Shown: piece by piece, positions 21,201-25,386 of the stretch
Numbering within the stretch: the stretch's first letter is position 1
Layout: each line of letters starts with the position of its first letter
From: Chara braunii
Taxonomy: Eukaryota; Streptophyta; Charophyceae; Charales; Characeae
Reading direction: 5' to 3'
Length of the DNA: 25,386 bases
NCBI GenBank assembly: GCA_003427395.1
Contig: BFEA01000072.1
Location: 2,353,330-2,378,715, forward strand
The notes under the pieces: generated by a model
What the model was told of the DNA's origin: nothing
What the model saw: the letters and a program-made list of their open reading frames with translations, nothing else
Database searches by the model: none
Translations under genes and position numbers: made by a program

Positions 21201-23054
21201 ATGTAAGCGCTACAGCAAGATAGATCTGAACTCCAAGTTTCGCCTAGTACAGGTGAGACTGATGTACAAACTCAAACTGCATTTCGGACCTGATGGTCCG
21301 TACAAGTTTGTGGCGATGCCATTTGGGCTTTGCAATGTGCCCGGTACATTCCAGCACACCTGATGGGCTTGGAAAGCTCCGTGTGCCTGATTTGTAGACT
21401 TCCTTTGGAGTGTCATGATTTACGGAACTGTTTGACGTTAACAGACTCACGCTAACCTATAACAGCGGTTCGATGGACAGCTGCCTGCAATTGCTGAAAC
21501 TGAGTTAGTGATAGCTGATTTTGCTAATCCTGTAAGCTACCTCGATGTTAGCGTGTTTCAGAACTCAAAACGACTACGTGTATCTAACAGACTGGTCAGA
21601 AAATTAATACATGAGCAGCAACTTCTGCGGCACCAATGGATGAGCTGTATAATTGTGTGCTGTTATAATTCTGCTCGGATTGATTAGGATGTTAGACTGC
21701 AAATAGATGGGCTGTATAATTCTGCTGTACACAGGCACCAGGTGAACATAAGATTGCACGTGGACTAAGAAACAAGAAGTCAAGTGGCAGTTAGTCCCTG
21801 GAATCGCGGAATATATCCCTAAACACAGAAACTGTAACAGAAAGTGCAGGCGGTAATGACCATGCCAGAAAAAAATCACAGATAGGTCCTCACTTTCCAG
21901 GTAGATGATAGACCTTCAGACCTATTTAAGAAGTATAAGAAAAAGTCAGAATCTCCGGAACCACCCAAATAGTCCCATGATCCCATCCATTATACCAAAG
22001 AGTCGTCGATAAATATTAGATCTTCGGTGGATTCTTGAAGTCACCTTGCGGAAATGACGTTTGACAAAGAAAGGGGTTTTAGAGTTCATGCCTGAACAGG
22101 ACGATATCACGAAAGTTGACTCTACATTGAGTCCACAATATTTTGCTCCCTGGACTGTCTTACACATTTCAGGGAATGATCCTGACAGTCCACGTTGTCT
22201 TATGAGTGTATCGCATCATCTCCGTACTTACCCTGTGATTCAGACACACAAACTCTTTGCTTTTTCAGAAAGCAATCAGTTTTCTTCCTCAGAGTGGCGC
22301 TTCCCCCAACCATGAGTGAAGGTTACAATGACATTGATCGAGCCGTGGGGCACAGGCAGATTGCTGTGCAGAAGCCATGGGGCAGAAGCAGACCACCGAG
22401 GCCATGCAGTTCAGTGTGGCTTCAAAGGGAGATCTCGACCCAGAGGAAGACAGGTGGCTCAGCAGGAAAGAACTATCGAGTCTGCACTTCAAGTGGTTCT
22501 ACACTACAAGAGAACTCTTAAAGCGAATCAACGGCATGGAGATTAAGGGTTCTGCAGAGGGCTTTGAATCTACGGGGGTGGGAGTGCAAGGGCTCAGGTC
22601 TTGGCTGCACCCAGCAGGAGCTGCCCATATCAAATTGACTCAGCGCTAAGTAACAGCCGGGCATACTATAAGGAGGTTGGGCCCTAAGGGAAGCCCAGTA
22701 ACGACGGGGCATATGGAAGCTGGTGGAAGCTGCTCAGAACCTCTTGATGATGCAACCTCAACGTCCTGCAATTGAGAGAAGCATTGGATGTGGCTGCTGA
22801 GGGACACTTCCGATCTTCGGAGGATTGCTGGCTGATGTGGGCTAAGAATAGCGCAGCAGAAGGGGAGAGCTGCCATGGTACAGAAGCTCTACCAGTGATA
22901 TCCATAGCTGCACTAGGTGTGAGAGGGGCTTGCAGGTACTGGGAGGAGGATGAGAAGAGAGGACAGCAATGAGAAGTGGGAAAGTGATGAGTGGCGATCA
23001 CTCATGATGTGGTCAGACTCTGAGGCATCATCGGGTGAGAAGAAGAGCGGACAG

Positions 23055-23120
<66 letters not shown>

Positions 23121-23785
23121 AGTATGTAGAGTAAGTAGGGAAGTGGTCACAACATAGAAGAGCAGCCACCTGTTTTTGTATTGATAATTGGAGGCAGGAA
23201 GTAGGGATTTCTCTATCAGGAAACTTCAGTGCATGTTTGTTCTCAATTGCTGTGATTTAAATTGATTTTGGCTTTGTAAACCTTCTTTCGGCTTTGCTCT
23301 TATATGCTCATTCTGCATCTCGCTGCTGTGAAACAGTCTCATTGTTGGATTCCTTGCATACATGAATAGAATAAAATGATTCTGAATTACTTGGGGCTGG
23401 TCAGTTCAACGATTGCCAATTTGGATGGAACGAAGACACGTGACTGGTAGCAACCAGGTCAGGAGCTTGAATCTGTGTAGAGGTCACCCGAAAAGGGAAA
23501 AAGAGATCTAAGAGTTGTCTTCTTACTTCTCTTTGTAGGATTTGAGCCCAGGTTTGCCTATAAACAGCTGTTGGATGTGCCGAACATGCCACACGCGGCC
23601 TTCTCTTAAAGCCGGCCTACACTGTCACAGGCGCGTCCTTAACTGAGGGCCAGCCTGCCTTTTTCAACGGGCAGCCTTTCTGCAGCTTGCGCAGGCCTCA
23701 AGCCTTGCACACAAACAAACCAAGAACAAGACCAAGAACAAGACAGTCAACGGACTGACTCTACCTCTGGAGTCTGACTGGCACG

Positions 23786-23862
<77 letters not shown>

Positions 23863-23882
23863 AGACACACTCACTCACACAT

Positions 23883-23971
<89 letters not shown>

Positions 23972-24753
23972 GATAATGTGGATCCATGATCTGTTTTGGC
24001 ACGATGCTGTTCTCCATGCCATGAGAATCCGCAGGAATGTGTTTTCTGATTGTTTTGGTTGGCAGATTGTGGCTCTACTATCTTCTCAGCAGGAATCTCT
24101 GTTACTGGGTGGCTGTTTGATGAGTGAACCTATCCCTTTGCCACTTCTCTTTCTTTTCATTCAAAAGAAAAAGGACGATGGCCTTGAGATATCATCATTG
24201 AACTGACTAGCCGCAGGTAATTTTGAATTATGTCTTTGTGTTTCATAACTTTCATTGTATTCTCAAAGTACCATGGACTCATTTCTGTTTGTGTTGTCAC
24301 AGGTTATCACCTCGGCCGGCACCAATTACCGAGGCAGGTGCCAAAGTCACAGGAAGAGAAGCACCAGCAGCAAAGCTCCTTGCTGAGCTGCCTGCTGATA
24401 GTGATGGTGTCAGCACAATGCATGAGTTGAACAGTCGTGAGGATCTGAGAATTGGCGATGGAATTGACATGGCAGAAGAGGCACATGAACACAAACCGTG
24501 GGATATTGATACCTCACTCATGGGAGCATCACACTCGCCGGTGAGCAGTCTAATGCAACAACACGCAGATGAAGATGAGGGCATTGCTGAGCGTGACCTA
24601 GAAGATGGTGGCAGCACTCTCAATTGGGATTGTGCACAAGAGCGAAGGAGAATTGGGATCGGCCATACTTCAGGTGTGTTCTCAGAGTTGTCCACTTATT
24701 CAACTCTTTCGCGCTGGGTCAATGAGAGAGTGGATTGGCCTCGATCAGCATGA
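6086..24753 (+). CDS. 3' part of a ubiquitin-specific protease gene (USP/UBP family, plant UBP15-17-like), three exons
   Basis: Spliced coding region 6086-6220, 12831-12892 and 24303-24753, totalling 648 nt (215 residues plus stop). Joined in order it reads through the end of a USP (peptidase C19) catalytic domain: a [11 protein letters not shown] strand, the His box GHYVCFI, the acidic box QWFKLDDSK, the last strand AYMLFYAR, then LSPRP and a tail. USPs cleave ubiquitin from proteins with a Cys-His-Asp/Asn triad; the His and Asp are here, while the Cys box should lie in exons left of the window. All junctions are GT-AG with matching phases (0, then 2), and no stop interrupts the join. The order and spacing of motifs match the plant UBP15-17 group as I know it. 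Introns are filled with transposon debris. No frameshift or stop suggests decay, so I take it as an active gene. Confidence 0.87.
6314..6632 (+). repeat. Intronic repeat, copy 1
   Basis: Shares ordered blocks with 6655-6858 and 7734-7866: a TTTGT(T/C)(T/C)TGTGGCA(T/C)TGCA block, a TTCACATGAT block, GCAGTGTTG..GGACTATT, GCTGCTCAA..AGC.GGTGTATGG, and GGTAAATTGTGCA. Copy 1 is not interrupted by an LTR and shows the empty site GGACTATTTTGCTGCTC. Confidence 0.65.
6655..7866 (+). repeat. Intronic repeat, copy 2, split by the solo LTR
   Basis: Left half 6655-6858 and right half 7734-7866 match copy 1 at 6314-6632 in order, with an internal deletion in the right half. The solo LTR at 6859-7729 interrupts it exactly where copy 1 is continuous. 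Confidence 0.6.
6859..7729 (-). mobile_element. Solo LTR, minus orientation, 871 bp
   Basis: Read on the minus strand it begins TGAAACGTTTTTCACC and ends CTGATTGCA, the same termini as the LTR at 1863-2751, and the interior aligns along its length with moderate divergence. It is flanked by TATT at 6855-6858 and TATT at 7730-7733, a 4-bp target duplication like the TCTT of the other copy. The paralogous repeat at 6314-6632 shows the unfilled site. A conserved TATA lies at 7278-7284 (minus). There are two single-base Ns, at 7241 and 7400. Confidence 0.9.
7870..8430. other. No gene recognised
   Basis: A minus-strand 123-codon frame (8112-8483) runs into the neighbouring tandem repeat, has no recognisable domain and is overlapped by several plus-strand frames. 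I do not call it. Confidence 0.45.
8431..9203. repeat. Tandem duplication, unit of about 360-412 bp
   Basis: Copy 1 starts GGAAAGGAGGGCCTCTTAC at 8431 and copy 2 GGAAAGGAGCGCCTCTTAC at 8843. Both continue through TCTTTGGGCTAAGC, CAACCCATGTGT (8716 and 9081) and CTCGACTGCCATGACC (8817 and 9178). Copy 1 is longer because GGGGTTGTAGCTTTCAATTG is itself duplicated (near 8586 and 8625). Small frames differ between the copies, so it is probably non-coding. Confidence 0.85.
9453..9562. repeat. Foldback hairpin, 51-bp arms, 8-nt loop
   Basis: Left arm 9453-9503 and right arm 9512-9562 are reverse complements with about nine mismatches; the core GCTGGATATCCAT is matched in both arms. The loop is GAATGTGA. 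It lies just left of a Ty3 integrase/chromodomain remnant. Confidence 0.85.
9590..10060 (+). pseudogene. Ty3/gypsy integrase tail with chromodomain remnant, plus strand
   Basis: Integrase end blocks PPHLHT (near 9710) and [12 protein letters not shown] (near 9727-9765, shifted frame) are followed by [15 protein letters not shown] (9817-9861), the start of the chromodomain as in the other copies here, then HQYKVQV near 9870. A 59-bp tandem duplication interrupts the domain. Frames shift repeatedly, so it is dead. No upstream RT belongs to it. Confidence 0.65.
9903..10000. repeat. 59-bp tandem duplication with a 39-bp identical core
   Basis: CATGAGGCAGCCCCGAAAAC begins at 9903 and again at 9962; 39 bases are identical in both (9903-9941 and 9962-10000). 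Confidence 0.9.
10385..10990 (+). repeat. Pyrimidine-rich degenerate minisatellite
   Basis: About 600 bp with almost only C and T on the plus strand. It is made of degenerate units with blocks such as CTCTGCTTCTCCAC and GTCTCCT..GCC.CCATTCCCT repeated at roughly 100-bp spacing. Two long overlapping frames (10330-11049 and 10355-11107) are open together because the composition excludes stop codons. Neither is credible as a Pro/Ser-rich protein. Confidence 0.75.
10991..12275 (-). pseudogene. Ty3/gypsy (chromovirus) integrase and chromodomain remnant, minus strand
   Basis: From high to low coordinates: MVRDLE and [16 protein letters not shown] (zinc-finger end and core start, 12221-12090), [11 protein letters not shown] (near 12020), [17 protein letters not shown] (core, near 11895-11840), [13 protein letters not shown] (near 11810), [14 protein letters not shown] (GPY/F-type block, near 11375), [14 protein letters not shown] (11305-11255) and [13 protein letters not shown] followed by QYKVHF (chromodomain, 11200-11130). 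Frameshifts separate the blocks. The left part of the integrase lies inside a long inverted duplication (12185-12375). This is the best-preserved integrase in the window, but still broken. Confidence 0.87.
12185..12375. repeat. Foldback hairpin, 91-bp arms, 8-nt loop
   Basis: Arms 12185-12275 and 12284-12375 are reverse complements with about eight differences including one single-base gap; the loop is TCCTTTGG. The left arm encodes the MVRDLE region of the minus-strand integrase, so the right arm is an inverted duplicate of integrase sequence. Confidence 0.9.
12376..12830. other. Intron sequence before the AYMLFY exon, no gene
   Basis: No conserved coding block, long repeat or RNA gene recognised; it ends at the exon acceptor CCACAG. 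Confidence 0.5.
12831..12892 (+). CDS. USP gene exon encoding the last strand of the catalytic domain
   Basis: Short exon of 62 nt (20 codons plus two bases). The acceptor is GCTGCGGCCACAG ending at 12830, and the donor GCAAG|GTAACA begins at 12893. It reads [17 protein letters not shown] preceded by VKE, the classic end of a USP domain (V..V....VL...AYMLFY.R). It starts in phase 0, matching the exon ending at 6220, and its last two bases AG combine with the G at 24303 into an Arg codon. It is too short to be found by ORF length and is recognised only by motif and splice sites. Confidence 0.88.
13391..13480 (+). pseudogene. U6 snRNA retropseudogene with poly(A) tail
   Basis: From about 13396 the sequence matches plant-type U6 snRNA nearly throughout: the ACAGAGA box (in CTACAGAGAAG), the AGC triad (TTAGCATGG), GCGCAAGGATGACAC, and the green-lineage 3' end GAGAAATGGTCCAAATT. 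The 5' stem-loop is missing, replaced by GTTT. It ends in 17 A residues instead of the Pol III T-run, and 18 A residues precede it with no TATA or plant USE, so it is a retrocopy and not an expressed gene. TTCAAAAAA at 13370-13378 and 13499-13507 may be the target duplication. Confidence 0.9.
13700..13822 (-). mobile_element. tRNA-derived SINE, minus strand
   Basis: On the minus strand TAGCTCAGTTGG (13807-13818) is a Pol III A box and GTGATTTAAATCCCC (13763-13777) a B box, at tRNA-like spacing. A non-tRNA body follows toward lower coordinates, perhaps to about 13610. The 3' end and target duplication are unclear. It lacks the folded 3' half expected of a working tRNA. Confidence 0.6.
14322..14384. 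repeat. (GAAAAAA)n microsatellite
   Basis: Seven-base GAAAAAA-type units, mostly perfect; Lys-rich and Phe-rich frames here are artefacts. Confidence 0.85.
14717..14897 (+). mobile_element. tRNA-derived SINE, plus strand, complete
   Basis: A box TAGCTCAGTGGGTA (14735-14748) and B box GTTTGAATCCA (about 14780-14790) form a tRNA-like head. A body with CTGAATTGCCTGGGGCCGGT follows, then a poly(A) tail at 14881-14895. TAATTAAA occurs at 14709-14716 and 14898-14905, a good target-site duplication. The same body is present as fragments at 23377-23415 (plus) and about 24140-24220 (minus), so this is a family. Confidence 0.82.
14947..15169. repeat. 114-bp tandem duplication
   Basis: TGTTTGCTGTAATAACTTCT begins at 14947 and 15061. 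The copies differ by five C-to-T or G-to-A transitions and one small rearranged patch near 15040/15154. Confidence 0.9.
15170..16588 (-). other. Possible decayed pol/protease region of the minus-strand Ty3 remnant
   Basis: No confident domain. The region lies downstream, in minus-strand sense, of a gag zinc knuckle, and a fragment [17 protein letters not shown] (about 16210-16160, minus) is in a plausible place for a retropepsin but lacks the DTG/DSG active site. Stops are frequent. A 23-bp stretch AAAGTTCTTAGACCCCTATC... occurs at 16073 and again at 17288. Confidence 0.3.
16589..16735. repeat. 72-bp degenerate tandem duplication
   Basis: GCCTCAAGTTT(C/G)ACACT begins at 16589 and 16661; both units go on to TTTGCT.AAAG.CCTCC and ACAA..CCATTG. 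It gives an in-frame peptide duplication in the minus-strand frame 16599-16871. Confidence 0.75.
16880..18430 (-). pseudogene. Ty3/gypsy gag remnant, minus strand
   Basis: The minus strand at 16930-16889 reads [14 protein letters not shown], a retroviral-type zinc knuckle with spacing CX2-X-X4-H-X4-C in which the second Cys is Tyr. Upstream (17.3-18.4 kb) are charged segments such as [17 protein letters not shown] (about 17500-17450), consistent with a gag body, in several frames with stops. The pyrimidine bias of the plus strand reflects this Lys/Arg/Glu-rich minus-strand coding. Gag bodies are poorly conserved, so the knuckle is the main support. Confidence 0.5.
18780..19000 (+). pseudogene. 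Ty3/gypsy gag C-terminal remnant with zinc knuckle, plus strand
   Basis: In one frame 18953-18994 reads a knuckle with spacing CX2CX4HX4C in which the first Cys is Arg and the third residue is a stop, followed by [20 protein letters not shown] comes just before it and a Lys/Arg-rich stretch upstream. It is a different copy, and on the opposite strand, from the gag at 16880-18430. Confidence 0.55.
19087..19197. repeat. Foldback hairpin, 40-bp arms, 31-nt loop
   Basis: Arms 19087-19126 and 19158-19197 are reverse complements with four mismatches; the core CACCCGAATAGAA is exact. It lies about 90 bp past the plus-strand gag knuckle. Confidence 0.88.
19198..19619. other. No gene recognised
   Basis: Between the hairpin and the LTR-like segment. 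Short frames only; possibly decayed gag-pol linker, but no motif supports that. Confidence 0.35.
19620..20240 (+). mobile_element. LTR/leader-like segment of a Ty3 element
   Basis: Contains a TATA element (19955-19960) in a 28-bp palindrome. Direct repeats of TTCAC(A/G)GG-type blocks lie at 19980-20040. The end, ACTTACCTGTGGCGCCATAGCTCC (first 20 bases: 20199-20218), resembles ACTTACCTGGAAGCCATATC inside the solo LTR family (2646-2665). RT and integrase remnants of the same strand follow. No TG...CA ends or second LTR were identified, so the assignment is tentative. Confidence 0.35.
19944..19971. promoter_or_regulatory. TATATA inside a 28-bp near-perfect palindrome
   Basis: CGGACCAG (19944-19951), three bases, TATATA (19955-19960), three bases, CTGGTCCG (19964-19971). 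Only one base pair of the palindrome is mismatched. Likely core promoter of the LTR-like segment. Confidence 0.5.
20241..21070 (+). other. No gene recognised; three short GA runs
   Basis: GA dinucleotide runs occur at about 20167-20180, 20281-20299 and 20377-20395, about 100 bp apart. Nothing in 20400-21070 is identifiable; by position it would be decayed gag/protease of the element whose RT follows. Confidence 0.4.
21080..21440 (+). pseudogene. Ty3/gypsy reverse transcriptase remnant, plus strand
   Basis: RT blocks in shifting frames: [15 protein letters not shown] (near 21107-21151), [15 protein letters not shown] (21213-21257), then [19 protein letters not shown] (21285-21341) and GTFQH. 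The active-site strand expected near 21400 reads [10 protein letters not shown] where FLDD is typical, so the catalytic Asp pair is lost. No RNase H follows. Confidence 0.82.
21441..22000. other. No gene; decayed sequence between RT and integrase remnants
   Basis: RNase H and the integrase core are expected here by position but are not seen. GATGGGCTGTATAATTCTGC-like phrases repeat at about 21636 and 21704. Confidence 0.4.
22040..22640 (+). pseudogene. Ty3/gypsy integrase C-terminus and chromodomain remnant, plus strand
   Basis: Frame 22061 reads [18 protein letters not shown] (GPY/F-like block, 22127-22180), then [17 protein letters not shown] (22208-22258). A frameshift leads to [14 protein letters not shown] (22318-22359) and, in another frame, QFSVASKG and [11 protein letters not shown] (22407-22478), which together are the chromodomain start, middle and end. 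The order matches the copies at 11040-11305 (minus) and 9700-9900 (plus). Confidence 0.8.
22650..23055. other. No gene called; small GC-rich open frames
   Basis: A 73-codon plus-strand frame (22751-22972) and a 105-codon minus-strand frame (22684-23001) overlap. Neither has a motif or splice context I can support. Confidence 0.35.
23059..23119. repeat. (GA)n microsatellite
   Basis: About 61 bp of uninterrupted GA dinucleotides. Confidence 0.95.
23377..23515 (+). mobile_element. SINE fragment, plus strand
   Basis: TCTGAATTACTTGGGGCTGG and the following TCAGTTCAACGAT (23381-23413) match the body of the SINE at 14717-14897. CACCCGAAAAGGGAAAAAGAG near 23487 resembles its 3' end. The tRNA-like head is not preserved at the expected place, so the copy is partial or rearranged. 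Confidence 0.55.
23787..23968. repeat. Compound microsatellite (TG)n-(CA)n-(GA)n
   Basis: TG run 23787-23858, CA-rich 23864-23899, GA run 23900-23968. CVCV-, TH- and RE-type frames across it are artefacts. Confidence 0.95.
24135..24225 (-). mobile_element. SINE 3' fragment, minus strand, next to the terminal USP exon
   Basis: GGCCTTGAGATATCATCATT (24180-24199) and the bases after it are the reverse complement of the SINE body at 14820-14860. The pyrimidine-rich TTCTCTTTCTTTTCATTC before it corresponds to the reversed A-rich tail. Head absent. Confidence 0.72.
24303..24753 (+). CDS. USP gene terminal exon (C-terminal tail)
   Basis: Terminal exon with acceptor TTTGTGTTGTCACAG ending at 24302, starting with one base that completes the Arg codon, and stop TGA at 24751-24753. 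It begins [12 protein letters not shown], in keeping with the ARCSPR-type sequence that follows AYMLLY in plant UBP15-17 proteins. The rest, about 135 residues, is acidic and probably disordered (for example [17 protein letters not shown]) and ends VDWPRSA. I recognise no domain in the tail. The open frame continues upstream of 24303 into intron, which explains a longer ATG-initiated frame from 24223; that part is not coding in this model. The tail looks shorter than in land-plant UBP15-17. Confidence 0.8.
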
Positions 24754-25050
24754 CTCTCAATAGACACCCTCTGGTCTGTGGGAAATTTTCAAATCTACTC
24801 ATGAAATTATTCACTGCATGTTTGTATCTGCAAGCAACAATCATGGAATTGTGATAAATATTGTCATTTAGATCAGACTCCCATCTCTAGGACTTCTTCA
24901 GTGACCACATTTCGATGTGCATGTGAAGACGTTTGTGGATGGGGTGGCATAAGCAGAAGGATGTGGATTGTGGGGTCGCAGTATGCTCCGCTTGCAAAGT
25001 GGGTGAGGCAATGTGTTGAGGGGAAGTATTCACTCTTGAGGGGCTTGGAG
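24754..25050 (+). other. 3' UTR and flank of the USP gene
   Basis: AT-richer sequence after the stop, with GATAAATATTGTCATTT near 24851 as a possible poly(A)-signal area. There is no canonical AATAAA, and the cleavage site cannot be placed by eye. Confidence 0.45.
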
Positions 25051-25285
25051 CAGAGTGCCAATGGGTGTTGCAGGGTGCTTTGCAATTACATGATACTTTG
25101 CATGCTCAAGGGGCGGAAGTGCCAAGCGGTGTTGCAGGGTGCTTTGCAGCCAAGGTGAGGGCACAGAAGTGTGAGTGTTGAGCTCTGCTACACGAAGCTT
25201 TGCACAGAGATAGAGGAGCGGGAGTGTCTGTGGTGGTTGTAAGGTGGTCGGAGTGCCAAGGGGTGTCGCAGAATGGTTTGCATCC
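25050..25285. repeat. Degenerate minisatellite, unit about 65 bp
   Basis: GTGCCAA(T/G)(G/C)GGTGTTGCAGG-type units begin at 25055, 25119 and 25253 (spacing 64 and 134), each followed by a TGCTTTGCA- or TGGTTTGCA-type end. C-rich sequence follows to the window end. Confidence 0.7.
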
Positions 25286-25386
25286 ATCCTTCCCGCTCTC
25301 CCTCCTGCCTGCCCGGCACCCATCAGCCTGCCCCCCACCTGCTGCCCACTGCATGGCCGTCCACCCACGCACCCACCCATGGACCC

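Larger units (their letters stand above)
12893..24302 (+). other. USP intron, 11.4 kb, retroelement-filled
   Basis: GT-AG intron between AYMLFYA and LSPRP. The two exon halves make one continuous conserved motif, so no exon is expected between them. It holds a U6 pseudogene, SINEs, gag, RT and integrase remnants, an LTR-like segment and microsatellites. Confidence 0.78.

Noticed and set aside
22377-22649. 90-codon frame as an independent gene
   Set aside because: QFSVASKG and [11 protein letters not shown] match the middle and end of the chromodomain of the integrase remnant just upstream, so it is a shifted-frame part of that pseudogene.
22751-22972. 73-codon plus-strand frame as a further USP exon
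   Set aside because: The [13 protein letters not shown] junction is already continuous without it, and there is no convincing acceptor or donor.
23787-24206. 138-codon plus-strand frame beginning in the TG/GA microsatellite
   Set aside because: The first half is dinucleotide repeat and the end is a reversed SINE fragment.
24223-24302. ATG at 24223 as the start of a single-exon gene
   Set aside because: The frame before 24303 is Cys/Phe-rich with no conserved motif and ends at a strong acceptor, and LSPRP fits directly after the AYMLFYA exon.
1-25386. CRISPR arrays, bacterial operons or phage genes
   Set aside because: No regularly spaced short repeats with unique spacers, no Shine-Dalgarno-led gene strings and no bacterial protein families were seen; the repeats are eukaryotic.

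Overview
The window reads as nuclear DNA of a green-lineage eukaryote, most likely a charophyte alga of the Chara type. This is inference, resting on three things: a plant-type U6 snRNA sequence, a plant-type ubiquitin protease split by very large introns, and many decayed Ty3/gypsy chromoviruses with SINEs and long GA/TG microsatellites. There is no bacterial-style gene organisation, and nearly all long open frames are accidental or retroelement debris.

The one real protein gene runs left to right through most of the window. It is the 3' end of a ubiquitin-specific protease (USP/UBP) gene, seen as three exons that join in frame. Exon 1 of the window (6086-6220) carries the catalytic His box. 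Exon 2 (12831-12892) carries the final strand of the USP fold, ending AYMLFYA. Exon 3 (24303-24753) completes the motif as R-LSPRP and adds an acidic tail and stop codon. The introns are 6,610 and 11,410 bp, so only 648 of 25,386 bases code. The Cys-box exons must lie upstream of the window.

Layout. 1-6085 is upstream intron: a TG microsatellite, a minus-strand integrase tail (about 1.0-1.4 kb), a perfect 64-bp tandem duplication, a solo LTR (1863-2751) with 4-bp target duplications, a broken plus-strand Ty3 pol (2.78-4.64 kb) and a GA microsatellite. 6221-12830 is an intron holding a repeated intronic sequence split by a second solo LTR of the same family in inverted orientation (6859-7729), a tandem repeat of about 400 bp, a 51-bp-arm hairpin, a plus-strand chromodomain tail, a 600-bp pyrimidine tract and a minus-strand integrase with a 91-bp-arm hairpin. 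12893-24302 is an intron holding a poly(A)-tailed U6 retropseudogene, tRNA-derived SINEs on both strands, a 114-bp tandem duplication, a minus-strand gag remnant, a plus-strand gag zinc knuckle, a third hairpin, an LTR/promoter-like segment with a palindromic TATA box, plus-strand RT and integrase-chromodomain remnants, and microsatellites. After the stop codon come the 3' UTR/flank and a GC-rich minisatellite.

The most interesting points are the gene itself, invisible to ORF calling because its exons are short and far apart, and the inverted LTR pair that brackets the catalytic-His exon.
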